A stretch of 64,000 bases of DNA from Melanocharis versteri. Taxonomy: Eukaryota > Chordata > Aves > Passeriformes > Melanocharitidae. The stretch's first letter is position 1; every line of letters starts with the position of its first letter. Positions 51,715-63,150 of the stretch are shown here, piece after piece. Under the pieces are notes generated by a model. It was not told the origin of the DNA. It saw only the letters and a program-made list of their open reading frames with translations, and made no database searches. The stretch is taken from the NCBI GenBank assembly GCA_013397845.1, contig VZTG01006778.1:296835-360834 (forward strand), in the 5' to 3' direction. Position numbers and translations under genes: made by a program.

Positions 51715-54552
51715 AAACTGAGTTCTGGTTCATGGAAATCATACCAGAATTTGAAGAAGGGAAAAAAACATTGCTGGAAAGGTAAGATATTGCTTAGTGA
51801 TAGAAATATTGGTTATTTTATGGATGAACTACTCTTTCTTGGGGCATGTTTTAAGCAAAGTCGTTTTTATTTGGTATTGTGTTACCCAAAACTTAAAACA
51901 ATTCACATGTAACTTAGCATGTGCCTTATGTCCTCCTAATGAAGTTTTTAATATTTTATTTATGACATTAAAAAAAGCCACTGTTAAGTTCTAGAAATAC
52001 TGCTCCTCAGTTCTGTAGCCCTCACACCTGCTCAGTTTCCTCATGCAGGGTGGCAGCATCGATGGTGATTTTTTTTGTGTGTGTTTTGGGTTGGGGGGAG
52101 GTTGTTTCAAGGTAAGTGCTGTTTTTCAATGGTCATTTTGGTTCCTTTTGTGTGTCCCTCCCCCAAGTGCTCCGCTGGAGTGGACTTCACTGAGTGGGTT
52201 GGATTTCTGACTTTTTTCCTTATTTGCTGAGATACTACAAATCCTTAGGAAAAAAAAAACAACAAATGAAAACTCAAACTATTATATTTAAAGCCACGTA
52301 TTTAAGTCCTGAATTACATAAAGTTGCCACCAGCAACTTACAATTGTAAATTGGGAGCTTACACCAGCTCCCTTGCAATTTAGCTGCTTATTCACATATT
52401 CCTACCGAAATTTAGCTGCCCCTTGAGAAGAAGGATGTGCCCAGCTTATCAAGGAAGGTGGTACACTTATTTTGTGGATTGAAAGCATTTTTTAAATGCA
52501 TGAACATCTCAGTATCTTAGTTCTTACTCAGAAAATGGTGCCTTACCTATCCATTGGGTACTAGCTGTTATGGTTTTCCTTGTATCTTATTTTTTTGGGG
52601 TACATAACTTTTATTTCTGGCAGATGAAACAGTGCCCAAATCAGGGTGGTTATTTTGATATAAAAAGGTTTCTGAGGCAATAAAATACTAAGTGTGTGTT
52701 TATATGATAAATGACATGAAAGGACCAAAGTCAGTGCCCCAGTCAGTGACAGGCAGGACTAGAATGACAAAAATGAGTTTGGCCTCTATTTCTTTGAAGA
52801 TGGCAGATCTAAAGCCAGTCTTGAGCATCGAGAGCCCTCAATCCACCAGAAAACATGCAAGCATTAAAGCATGTAAATTAAACTGCTGTAGTATAATTGA
52901 GAACCAATTTCAGGACTGGGTTTCACTTTCAAGGAAATCGGGACATGTGGATTTGTAGCACAAGTGCACAGGAGCTGAAAATGCAGAGCAGGTCCAGCTG
53001 TTCTGTATAAACCCTGAATGGCCCTTGCTGAAATGATTATGCCCAAAAATACAATGAAATACATCTGATGAAGGAGAAAATACAGGAACTGGTAACTTTC
53101 CCATATCTTCTTTGTTTCCTCATGTAATTTAAGCAAAGTCTAATTTTCTCAGGTAATATTAAACAATTAATAAACTTAATTATCTAGAGAGTATGGATGC
53201 CTATCTGGATAGCTTATTAATTGGAGCCAGTTCTTTTCTTTGGTGCTGAAGATGATCACAATCTCCTGAGTAAGGCATTCGACCACCAGAACAAAGCCTT
53301 GCACAGCAAAAATGAACAAAAATATGCAAATACAACTTAAAATGGAAAGAAACTTGCAAATGCTGCTTTATTTAATTCTTACAATAGGGAGGCACTTTTA
53401 CATTAAAAAAGAAGTGCAGAGGTTTCATTGTTAACTACAAAACCCTAAAATATTATTCCATGAAAACAAGGAGAAATAAGTGTCTGTGTGAGAAAGTGAT
53501 TGTTTTTTTCTTTTCATTTTATTTCTATACAATTTATTACACTTAAACAAACAAAAAAATCCCTAAAAAACAACAGCAAAACCCCTTTTCTTCTGTTCCT
53601 GTAGGCCAGAAGCATTTAGAACATCGGTGACACTTTGCTTTGAGTTCCTCATCTCCTACTTTCTGTGCTTGTTGTACAAGGCAGAGTCTGACCCAGGGGC
53701 TTCACAGGATTAATGGGTGCCACAGAGATATCACAAATAAAGTGATCACGTGTTTATTTGATGCCAAAAGTCCCAATTCAGCTCTGCCTTGCATGCAACA
53801 CCTGCTTGTTTCAGTCAAGTTATTCTTCAGCTAAGACTTGCATGCAGAGTGTGTGTGTTGGGATGGTGGAAGAGCAGGGGAGGACGACTGCAGGAAAAGA
53901 TTTCCCTTCCATGGGGTCAGAATTCCAGGCTTGTTTTCCACACCATCCCAGAGAAGTGACCTAGTATTAATGGCAATTAGCCCCTGGGTGTCATCTTCTT
54001 GCTGGGCAGACTGGGAGGCTGTAGTGGGTGAAAGTTGGGAGCAAATCCTGTATTCCATTATCAGAGAGGGAAGTGAAGTTACCAAAGTTCAGCCAGAGCA
54101 ATAATAACACTGAAAGGTGAGCTCAGATCCTGCAGCACTGCTGTGCTAACCCTTGCATTCAACACTGGGAGAAACCTCGCTGATGTCACTCAGAATATCC
54201 CCGGAGAAAGGCAGTCCTCCAAATGAATATTGTCACAATCCATCCTTCTGGACACACATTTCCACTCCAGTGTCTCAAGTGAAGACAGCAGAGCTGGGGT
54301 CAGGAATGCTGGCAGACAAACATCTCTGTGGCTGATGGATGAGAGGATCTATCTATACCTCACAGCAATTTTCCTGCTCTTTATTTGGTTTGGGGTTAAC
54401 AAAACCACCAGGTGAGCTGCACAGGGAGGCTGCTGGTGCTGTGAAAATGAGCTTGGAAGTGGAAAGAACACTCAAAGGATGTTAAAGAAATATTGGAAAT
54501 GCTCGAAATCAGCACACCTGAGGAAAGCAATACTTTTCTAATTACCTGTTGG

Positions 54553-54558
54553 TTTATT
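54553..54558 (-). terminator. Candidate poly(A) signal AATAAA for PROS1
   Basis: Plus-strand TTTATT, read AATAAA on the minus strand. It is the first canonical signal I found after the PROS1 stop, about 1.0 kb downstream, and a GU-rich element follows at a normal distance. The cleavage site near 54530 is inferred. Confidence 0.55.
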
Positions 54559-55153
54559 AAAGTTGGCTGAGCAGAATATGGCTTTACATTCTGATGTTAC
54601 TGGCAAAAGCCAGGCTTTCAAGAGCAGCAGGGCTCACAAATGAATCTGTTCTGGAGCTCCCTGAAGGCAAGGTTACCCTAAATAAAGGGAATATGATGGA
54701 CCAAGAGACTGTGCTGATGTTGAGGAGTGCTAGATTTGATGGAAGAAGTATTTGCCGTAATTCCTTGGTTTTACTCGGCAAATTCCAGTTTGATGTAATG
54801 AAGAGCTCCTTCCTTCAAGCCACTTCCTCTGCGTTTCAAAATTGCCTGGGGTGTATTTTAACCCACTCTGAAAGTAAATGACCTGACCTGATCCAGAACT
54901 CTTTTCAAATTCCAAAGCTGGGTTCTAGAGATGAAAAAATTAAAGCTGGTCCATTATAACCAAAACTGTTTCCAAAAACAGAGCTACTTAAAGAAACACT
55001 TCCATTTTGAAGTTGCTTTACCAACACAGATACAACCTGTAAACATATTCACAGAGAGTTTGGGCTATAGATTCCAGGGTATTCTTTCCTTTACCAAAAG
55101 CACATAGTACAAAACCTGTAGAGATGTTTCTTTGCATGTTATGCTTGAAAAAG

Positions 55154-55159
55154 TTTAAT
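55154..55159 (-). terminator. Candidate proximal poly(A) signal ATTAAA for PROS1
   Basis: Plus-strand TTTAAT, read ATTAAA on the minus strand, about 410 nt after the stop codon. ATTAAA is the commonest variant signal. I see no strong GU-rich element after it, so use is uncertain. Confidence 0.25.
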
Positions 55160-55570
55160 AAGTCTGCTTTCGTTTAGATTATAACACATTAAAACTATTT
55201 GCAACGTGTAACTTTGTGCTGATACATGAAAAATAAGATGTAAAATTCTTTCTAAACAGAAATTCCTAAACTTTCTCTCCAAGCAAAATATGTCAAGGAC
55301 ATAGCATGAACATGGAAGATAAATCTAGCCTTAAGATTTCCCACTGATATATATAAAAGAATGTTTTACAGAATTTTTATCTTGATTGTCTCTTTCCAGC
55401 TGAACAGAGAGGGTTTTTTTCCTCCATTCTATATTAAAAGGGGAAAAAAACACACTGCTGCTTATTCCCCTGGCACATCTTGCACGAAATGATGCAAGCT
55501 CCATTATGGCATGAGACTAATTACACGAATTATATCTGAAAGAATAAAAGTTAAATTAAGATCTGAACGG

Positions 55571-55716
55571 TTACTGCATGATCAGTGGGCATGAGTGGGA
55601 TCTGATGTCGTTGTGTTTGGAAATGGCTTCATCCAGATCCAGCTGCCTGTTGTTGACCTTCACCTCCATGCAGCCATTATAAAAAGCAGTCACTGGTGTA
55701 GCACCCAGAGGAAGAT
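55571..55716 (-). CDS. PROS1: PROS1 exon 15, coding part with stop
   Basis: The last coding exon has 146 nt from acceptor ...gtgtgcag to the TAA at 55571-55573. It completes the Asp codon of GGLPD and encodes LPLGATPVTAFYNGCMEV, then QLDLDEAISKHNDIRSHSC and a short tail. The two cysteines are 27 residues apart, the spacing of the C-terminal disulfide in human protein S. Only five residues (PLIMQ) follow the last cysteine, shorter and without the lysine-rich tail recalled for mammalian protein S. The exon continues into the 3' UTR. Confidence 0.97.
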
Positions 55717-57865
55717 CTGCACACAAACACATGCAGTTTATTAGGCCAAGGCATGCAAATTCCTACGGATTCTTCAGATCAGCCAAAACATGGGGAATAC
55801 TCCACTCCCCATCCATTATTTAGTCATGGGAGAAAAGGAGCAATTTGGCAAGAAACGCTTGAGTTCTTCTCCCTCTTCTTTAAGATCAAGCTCGAGTCAG
55901 CAAAGCTGAGAAAGGCCAGTAAAATGTCAAATATGCATTAGAAGGCTGTTCCCATCCAGAAACCAAACTCCAGGAATGTTTTCCATAGTAGCTCTTCCTG
56001 TAGTAACAACAGTGAACCAAGAGTTTGCTTCCTGGAGCCCACTGTTGTTGTCCTGAGGTACAAACAGATGTTTCTGGGCCCAGAGGTCACACAAAGAACT
56101 GTCCTGCTTCTGCCAGGAAGCTACTCTAGATTCAAATCTGCAGCTTCTCACTCGGGGCACCCCTGGGAACTTCACACATTTTACTGCTTCCTCACTGCTG
56201 CTTCCAAGTGAATTCTCTGTGAAAGACTCACTTTTATCTGCTGCTCATTTAGGCATTGTTTGGCTTAGGGCAGCATCAGATCATGGATATGCTTCCAGGA
56301 AAATAATTTGTTAAGCACAAAATCAAGCAGGCACTGCTCTCAAGTCTTGGGGTACAACTGGTTTTTTACAAGGTAGACCTAAGGTGATGCAAGGACCTTC
56401 AGCAATTAGAATGAGGCTGATTAGGAGCTGATCTTAAAAGCACCTTTTCTTTTTTCAGGTGCTAATCACTCTACCCCTCCTTAGGAGATAGAGTTGGTTA
56501 TCTCAGGAATAAGAAATGTTGTTTTATTGCGATTTTATTTTGCTGTAAGCTGAGGTACTGCACAAACAGTCCTGTAGAATTGTTTGTTCCCTTCTTCTTT
56601 TTCCCTCCAGCGAGGAAAACACCGCTGTCACAGAACCATGGAAGTTTCATTTAACCTGCACTGGGGGGGCTGAAATAACAGGGGAATACTCCCAATACTG
56701 CTACTAGTTTGTAGAAAGGGGTATCAAAAATGGGCACTTATGGTCTTCATGAAATGCACGGGGTTTTTGAATACAGAGGCTTGTTTTTGTTGGTTTTTGT
56801 TCATTTTATTTTGTTAATTTGCTTGTTTAAGATACCTTTTAAAACTTTTAAAATGGAGAGAAGACACTTAAGGAGCAGCAAGTAACCAATACTTGCTTCC
56901 TATCTCTTTGGGATGCCCGAATAACGCAAAGCTTTTAATTCTTAAGATGTCAATTGATCTGTTGCTGGCAATGTATTGAAAACAATCATTTAAGCATCAC
57001 AAAGATGAAGAGGCCCAAGAAATACTGGAATCTTAGTTATTGTGGCTCTGCTAACCTGCTGACTCACCTGTACTAAGTAAATACTGACCCATTCTCATTG
57101 CTTGTCAATTCAACACGTGTCAGTCAAATTTGTAGCGGTTTCTTAGGAATTGTGATTCACTCTCCATCAAATAATAGAGGATACAGAAAAGCTCTACCAG
57201 TGGCAACACTGTAACCATGGCACCTTTCCTGTAGCAATTTTCAAGTTTTAGTTCAGATTTTGAATATTTCTCATCTGGGGTAATGCTATTTTTCCTCTTG
57301 ATTCAGCCTGAAGTCAAACTGTTTATACAGAAGTATGTGCACACTTCCTGGACAAAACAATCCTTATGAATATCTTAAGACTGTTAACTTGAAGCTTGCT
57401 TTGAACAAAGTATTTGCTGCTCCAACACATTCTCTGTCTCATAAAGATTGCCAGTCATCTCTTGCCCAGAGTTTAATTGTTGAAACCATGTTCCTGGCTT
57501 CCCCTTCTGCACTTCTGACACTTGGATTACTTACAAATGCCTGCTTTTCTTGCATTTTTGATGCAGTTCCTCAATTGTGCCAGATGGTGGCATTTCAGAA
57601 ACATGCAATGCTCACCCAACTCAAAAATTAAGTCATTTTCCAAATTCAAAACTCTAGAGAGAGAGAGCCATGTCTTAATGTCCAAATAATGCTACTGTTG
57701 AAAAGCTGACTGTCCCCAAAGCTGAAAAGACTGGAGGAAACAAGAGGCACTTAAGGGAAAAAAGCTTTCTTTTTTTGTAATTGTAGGCTTTTCCTAGCTT
57801 GGGTAAGGCTGAATACAATCAGGCTTGTAGAAATAATCAAATTAATGAAAAGAAACAGGCCTCAC
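55717..57865 (-). other. PROS1: PROS1 intron between exons 14 and 15
   Basis: The largest complete intron in the window, 2149 bp, GT-AG. AT-rich with a short (GA)n run near 57658-57667. ORFs at 55927-56175 and 57335-57631 lack recognisable domains and run within the intron. No repeat family recognised. Confidence 0.85.
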
Positions 57866-58079
57866 CTGGCAGGCCACCCAGGTGGGTGACAACGTTTGCC
57901 ATCATTGCTTGGTGCAGGGTCGAGAGTTGCTCGGAATTGCTTCTGTCTGTGTGTGAATCAACAGCCAGTTCAAGCTCCTCTTTGGTCACTAGAAGTCCAA
58001 CCTGCACTCTTCTGGGGGTACACAACTTCTTGGATTCCAGCTGTGCAACAGTGATGTTCCCAATGGCCACAGTGATTTT
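57866..58079 (-). CDS. PROS1: PROS1 exon 14 (LamG2)
   Basis: This 214-nt exon runs from acceptor ...ttccatctag to donor CTGCCAG|gtgagg. It has 71 codons plus the first base of the Asp codon finished by exon 15. It begins KITVAIGNITVAQLESKKLC and ends in THLGGLP, the strand that precedes the C-terminal module. The sole cysteine (residue 20) is the predicted partner of the exon 9 cysteine. One N-I-T sequon is present. The middle part (about residues 21-60) is less conserved than the other exons, as is usual for this stretch, but remains open. Confidence 0.95.
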
Positions 58080-58793
58080 CTAGATGGAAGAATGGCACAT
58101 CACCGAAGATGTCACACGTAACTTCAACACATCATTTTACCTGGTTCTGGTGCACTTTGTATTCGCGAGTAGAAGAAAATATTAAATACTGGCACCTTCA
58201 GCTGGAAAAGCTGATGTGTAACCATCACTGCTACTGATGAATGCCAGTCTTAAGTGAGAATGTTTTACAGGGAACAACTTTGGCTAGGGTTCTGAGGTGA
58301 AATCCTGTTTCACCTAAGGAGTACTACTACAGTTTTACAGGTACCCAAGTGTTCACCACAGGCTCTTATTTTGGGAAAAAGCCTGGATTAGCAATGGTGT
58401 ATAATTATGCTCTCGCTTGGGATGGCTGATGTAAAGGGATGGAAAGGGAAACTTAAGGACAACAAAATCTGTTTATAATTTGGAATTAACAAGATGCCAT
58501 AACTGTACACGCTGCTGTCATAGTTCCCTTTCTGCTCTGTGCATTTGGAAGAAAAGGTTAAAGAAAACATGATGCTATGGATCTGAGCTAAGATTACACA
58601 ATGCAATCTCCCTGGCATGAGTGATTAGTGCTTAGTCACTGCTGCAGCAATCATTAATAGAGAGATATTTTCTGCACATTACCATACCATCTAATTTTCA
58701 AGATATTGATGCTACCAGCTCCACTGCAAGTGTGAGTAGCTTTTTTTAGTTTGATTTTTCACCTGGCAGCTGCTAGGAGAATTGTAAGATCAC
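58080..58793 (-). other. PROS1: PROS1 intron between exons 13 and 14
   Basis: 714 bp, GT-AG. The minus-strand open frame at 58388-58618 has no recognisable domain. Nothing else noted. Confidence 0.85.
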
Positions 58794-58942
58794 CTGTGAG
58801 TCAGAGGAGTTAGAGTCCACTATGGACAATGCAAGAGGCACTGTTTCATTAGAAACCAAGGCAAACATAACACCAGTGTCTGTGGATGGGCGAATAGTCA
58901 GAGTCACATTTATTAGCCAATCTTCAGCACTGTCAAGATTAT
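58794..58942 (-). CDS. PROS1: PROS1 exon 13 (LamG2)
   Basis: This 149-nt exon completes the split Asn codon and adds 49 codons ending ...SDSQ in phase 0. The acceptor is ...tttaaaacag and the donor CACAG|gtgatc. It encodes NLDSAEDWLINVTLTIRPST and then TGVMFALVSNETVPLALSIV, the start of the second laminin-G domain. Three N-glycosylation sequons are visible: N-V-T, N-E-T and N-S-S. The first two fall at places where mammalian protein S is glycosylated. Confidence 0.96.
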
Positions 58943-59383
58943 CTGTTTTAAAAAGAATAATGGAAATTAGTAAATCCGCCTGCTGATGGAAAATTAATAT
59001 GGGGTTAAAAATTAGTATTTAATCTCCTCCCTACTGTGGAAAAATTGGTGCTAATTTTGGAACTTAGAGAAAGAACTATAATTCTAAAGAAACCCAAACA
59101 AATAAAACAAACAAACAAATCCAGCTAACTTTTTAATCCTTCAATAGTGCCCAACCTTTGCAAATAAACTTCTGAATGTAAAGCAGTCCAGAAACTGAAT
59201 AGATGACAATACCAGGATCAGAATTCTCATTCAAGCAAATTCCTAACAGAAGTTAAGGGCATCACTGGTGCATGCAGTGGTGTATAGCTCAGTTTGTGTG
59301 GGTTTTTTAATTTTCTTTCTTTTAACAATTCATCAGCTCCATCACCAGTCCAAGAAAACACACAGGGATAGAAAAATACTTAC
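58943..59383 (-). other. PROS1: PROS1 intron between exons 12 and 13
   Basis: 441 bp, GT-AG. Contains a short AAAC/AAAT-rich stretch near 59098-59120. Nothing else noted. Confidence 0.85.
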
Positions 59384-59552
59384 TATAGTTTATCTGGAAT
59401 GTTGCCATTCCAGTGCCAGGGTAGAAGGATCCTTTCTCCACTGCTACTAAACAGTGTTTGCTTTGCTTTTCTTGAATAACTTCGTTTACTCCTGAATGTC
59501 CTTGGTTCAGCAGGTTCCAGGCCCGGATACAGCCATCCAGCCGAGGGTTAAT
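59384..59552 (-). CDS. PROS1: PROS1 exon 12 (end of LamG1, linker)
   Basis: This 169-nt exon holds 56 codons plus the first base of an Asn codon completed by exon 13. The acceptor is ...ctgctacag and the donor TATA|gtaagt. It reads INPRLDGCIRAWNLLNQG..., then QSKHCLVAVEKGSFYPGTG, and ends in TFQINY. The two cysteines are 26 residues apart, matching the disulfide that closes LamG1 in human protein S. The last part is the linker and first strand of LamG2. The 441-bp intron to exon 13 is the shortest in the window. Confidence 0.97.
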
Positions 59553-60568
59553 CTGTAGCAGAATGACAGCATTGGGGGTTTGAGTCCAAAGTTGGTTTAA
59601 AAATGTTAATAATGAGGAATTATTCTACATATCAGCTTCTTTCTGTGTAGTCAATACCAGTTTTATCAATGCTATAGGTTACAGCAGGCAGAAAACAGAG
59701 GGCAGGCAGTTGATATCTCAGCCTCCAAAAGGTGTTTCTGGTTTAGCATTTCCCACTTTGCTGCCAGGGATCTGGACAAAAAGAGATTGCTTCCACTTTT
59801 AAAGTTCGTGTTGTGACCTAGACAAAAGGACAGCAGATTTTCTGTAACTGAAGGACAACGATTACTGGCATTGTTCCTTGTTCAAAGCTTCATCTTTATA
59901 CCAAAGTACAAAGAAATTTCTGGGATTGTTTTCTATGGGATAAAGGGATGTTATTGTATTGTTCCATAATTTTTTCTCTGCTTTGCTTTTGAGCAAAAAT
60001 TGATTTTTAAAATTTATTTAAAAAAAATAAATCTAAACTCTCTGTTGAGATTGCCAATTAGTTTGAAGGCTCCTGGACTGCAAAGCAGCCAATTTCAACA
60101 ACTTGACTGCATCCATTCCTTGGGGCTGGGAGACTGAAAGAATCATGGGCCTTGTCCAGCCTGGGCTGTTATAAAACCTCGTGAAAACGAAAGCTCACTC
60201 TGCTGCCTGCACAGTGAATGCTGCACCTATTCAGAGCTTAGCAAAAGCCAGGACCAGGACATGAATCACCCTGAAATGCACTCTCAGCAGCAGTGGTGGT
60301 GATTTAGGGAATCTTACAGCTATATTAGGAAACAGGCTACAAAATCCTCAAAGACTAGACCAGAAGTGCTGTGTTTTCACAACTGAAACCTTACTGAAGG
60401 CAGACTGCAAAGCTTCACACGTGTTTATTTTCAAAACAGTGGTTTAATAATTAGACTTTCATTTTCTAAATGGGTTCCATGCCAGGCTTGCTTCTTCTGT
60501 GACTCCCAGGAGTACAAAACTGAACAGAGCAGTATCAATCAATATTAGTCTCATTATTATTTAATTAC
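59553..60568 (-). other. PROS1: PROS1 intron between exons 11 and 12
   Basis: 1016 bp, GT-AG, AT-rich around 59990-60040. No repeat or open frame of interest. Confidence 0.85.
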
Positions 60569-60736
60569 CTTTTTAACAAGGGCACTGCCCACCCTGCGAG
60601 GTAATCCTGCAATGTACACTTTGGTTTCCAAGAAACCCTGGGACTGTTTAAACAGAGTTCCTGGGCTGTTAATACTCATCACAGCCTCTTTAGCTATTTT
60701 CACACTGATGCTGTGTTCTAATTCTTCAACTGATAC
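60569..60736 (-). CDS. PROS1: PROS1 exon 11 (LamG1)
   Basis: This symmetric exon of 168 nt (56 codons, phase 0 at both ends) has acceptor ...tttattccag and donor AAAAAG|gtaatt. It encodes VSVEELEHSISVKIAKEAVM followed by a loop and LETKVYIAGLPRRVGSALVKK. The VSVEELEHSIS block is nearly invariant in vertebrate protein S and distinguishes this gene from GAS6. Because the exon is symmetric, skipping it would keep the frame but remove 56 residues of LamG1; nothing in the sequence suggests that happens. Confidence 0.97.
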
Positions 60737-61397
60737 CTGGAATAAAATACAAATAATTACATACACACCCACACAAAAATGTAGAATATATTAAATACTA
60801 ACTACATAAGCCCTATGAAGCATGACTAATGTTTCTTTAAATGTATACCCTGTAAAATAGTTTTAATGCAGCCACTATTTACATTGTATTTAAACTTGAT
60901 GCAGGGCAGCTGTCCATATCCAGAGACATTCACAAGAGAGTAACAAACAAAATCTAACTGACATTAACAATTTGGTGTGCTCTATAGATGGTGTAAGCGA
61001 GAAAGGCTTTTTATCTCAGGTATGAAGGCTTGAAAAGCAAGATGAATTTTTGGTCTAGCAGATATAAAACTTGCTCTAAACACACAGCATCCAATACCTT
61101 TGCACTTGATCATGTAACCACAGTTTTGAATATTCTACCACTTTCCTTTTCATGTTTAAAATTAATAATTGCTATGTTGATAGCTAGAGGTAATTATCTC
61201 TTCCTTGATTGTTAAAAGGTAGCAGAATTTCCTGACGCAAGGCATTCCTGTGCATTTCTTGGTTGGGAGACAGGTCTAGGGTTTGAGTGCATAATTTTCA
61301 GCCTTTTAACAGTTGCTCCATCTTTCCCTACTTTATTTATCAGCATGTTCCCACAGTGAGTAAAAGAAAGGGAATGGGAGAAAAAATTCCAACTTAC
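60737..61397 (-). other. PROS1: PROS1 intron between exons 10 and 11
   Basis: 661 bp, GT-AG. No recognisable element. Confidence 0.85.
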
Positions 61398-61587
61398 TAT
61401 ATGCCATAGTCCATCATTAATGGCTTTGCCTCCACTGGTGACTTTTGTTCCAAACTCATTCTTGAATTGAATCTCAATCTTTCCATCTCGAAGAGCAAGC
61501 AGGATCCATGCAGAGTTGTCCAGGGATTCTGCATACAGGATAACCCCCTCTGCATCGTACGTCCGGAAGTCAAACTCTGCTGTGAAT
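61398..61587 (-). CDS. PROS1: PROS1 exon 10 (LamG1)
   Basis: This 190-nt exon supplies the last base of the Arg codon split with exon 9, then 63 codons ending ...GLWHI in phase 0. The acceptor is ...acaactcag and the donor is ATA|gtaagt. The translation carries FTAEFDFRTYDAEGVILYAE and a WILLALRDGKIEIQ segment, typical beta-sandwich strands of the LamG1 fold in protein S and GAS6. There are no stops or indels. The intron separating it from exon 9 is 1444 bp. Confidence 0.96.
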
Positions 61588-63031
61588 CTGAGTTGTGAAG
61601 AAGGAATCTTAGTAAGGAGACAGGAAAGGTGAAATACTGTACAGCCTAGGATAGCTCATTAGTAGGGCTAGAGAAAGGTTTATAGACAATAACTTTCGGT
61701 GCCTCTGTATCTGAGCAGTTGTGATTTTTGCACAGTTAGTCAAAAGCAGAACGGAACATAAGCCTTGTTCACCCAAATCCAGTGGGAAGTTTTCAGCTTA
61801 ACACCCTGCCCTGGGATTTGAAAGAACCTTGGTGCAGCTCCCAAATCCGCCCTGAGCTTTCCTTGTGAAGGATATCCCACTTCCCTGAGTAAGGAGATAG
61901 ATATAATATTCCTATTGCATTTTGTAGGGATGCAATGCAGACAAAATATAAGATCTATGATGTGCTTCAGTACAACTGGGTTGCCAAGTGTTGTCTTGAA
62001 AGAATCATTACCTAGAAATTCACTCTGCCTTTTATATGCCATTCTCTCATTTGAGGATTTGTCTGGATCTAGTTTGAATGTGTGTACGCAGCAAAATCAG
62101 GATTTATGGTGCAGTGGAAGAGAAGGGAGTAGAAGTAGAGTAAAAAACAGTCTTTGGGACTGGACAAAATAGATTAAGGGTGAAAGGAGAAAGCAAAGCA
62201 TTTGGAAGCCAGGCTTTGCCAAGGCAGCTGTAACTCGGAACCGGGGTCGCTGTCCCTGGCACTGCTGCTCTGTGTCCCCTAGATGGGGCAGTCCCTCTCC
62301 AGATGCGCTGTATTTACACCAGACTCTAAACATTTATCATCTCAAAAAGCTCTTCCAGGACAGCGTTAGTGCCTGGTCAACTTGGAACAGCGGCAGAGGA
62401 AAGAGTTCTCAGTATTTATGCCCATCTGTACGGTTCTGAGGCTCTGGGGATCACCAGCTCGACAGCTGCTGCTGCTGTTACCTTCCGATTGTTCGGTCAG
62501 GAAGCCAGCGAACGCTGCAATTTCGGCTGCTGCAGCGAAGAAGGGCAGGAGCAATAAAGGGGTCAGTGCCACGGGCAATCGCTCTGACAGAGTGAAGAAA
62601 ACCATCCAGCTGGTGCTCTAGACAAGGCACTGTGATCTGTGCGTGTCCTTGGAACGCTCTGTGTGTGCCAGGAAGCCCAGGGAGGGGCGGGGGGCAATGG
62701 CCTGATTTTGTTGCTCAGCAGGATGGGCAGAGCCTGTCACAGCTTCTACCCAGAGCAGGGCTGAAGCAGCAGCAACATCCAAGCTAAAGCCATTCCCAGC
62801 ATAACTGCAAGCTATCCTGTAACTATTTTCGTATAACCTCTGAATTTTATGTTGGCAATTCTAAATGCCTTCCCATTTATTCATTCATTCATCATATAAA
62901 GATATCTTATCCAAGGGGGAGACGGTGATATAATTCAGGCATGCAGTGCACTTTTCCTAAACCCTCAGAAAATTAATGGGAACAAATGTCTGTCATTCCA
63001 ATGCATACTTTTATCAATAGCAAATGCTTAC
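61588..63031 (-). other. PROS1: PROS1 intron between exons 9 and 10
   Basis: 1444 bp, GT-AG. The part around 62220-62700 is more GC-rich than its surroundings, and short overlapping ORFs occur on both strands there (62366-62621). They have no known domain and I treat them as chance. Confidence 0.85.
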
Positions 63032-63150
63032 CTTGTGACATTTGGCAGTTTGAACTTTAAGTAGAGAACAGGAATTCCTGTAAATTGCTCTGCCAGGTAA
63101 AGCAGTTGATAATTCTTTTCAAGATTCAGTGGGATACACTCAGTAACAGA
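63032..63150 (-). CDS. PROS1: PROS1 exon 9 (start of LamG1)
   Basis: This 119-nt exon begins in phase 0 after a ...catttttag acceptor and ends ...ACAAG|gtaagc with two bases of an Arg codon left over. It encodes 39 residues opening SVTECIPLNL and continuing through LLYLAEQF and LYLKFKLPNVT. This is the first strand block of the first laminin-G domain. The cysteine at residue 5 lies 280 residues before the cysteine of exon 14, the spacing recalled for the long inter-domain disulfide of human protein S. An N-V-T sequon sits at the exon's 3' end, where I recall the human protein has no sequon. No EGF-like, cysteine-rich exon is seen between here and 64000, so EGF4 lies outside the window. Confidence 0.95.

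Larger units (their letters stand above)
46641..54529. other. Intergenic region just downstream of PROS1; no gene seen
   Basis: About 7.9 kb. It begins with an A-rich tract (46727-46793) and has 17 T at 51698-51714. ORFs up to 161 aa (49609-50094 plus) have no recognisable domain. A frame through 48180-48484 stays open across about 100 codons but has no known motif, and its start is not ATG. Additional AATAAA-like signals on the minus strand occur here, so PROS1 transcripts could extend further than annotated. Confidence 0.65.
54530..55570 (-). other. PROS1: PROS1 3' UTR (predicted extent)
   Basis: The UTR is inferred from the TAA down to a canonical AATAAA read on the minus strand at 54553-54558. 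That signal is followed about 20 nt later by a GU-rich stretch (around GGTGTGCTG on the minus strand). The resulting UTR of about 1.0 kb is close to that of mammalian PROS1. An ATTAAA variant at 55154-55159 could give a shorter form. The ORFs seen here on both strands (for example 54594-54881) are short and treated as chance. Confidence 0.6.

Noticed and set aside
57866..58079. Assignment of the LamG exons to GAS6
   Set aside because: VSVEELEHSIS in exon 11 and the NGCMEV...ISKHNDIR C-terminus match protein S more closely than GAS6.
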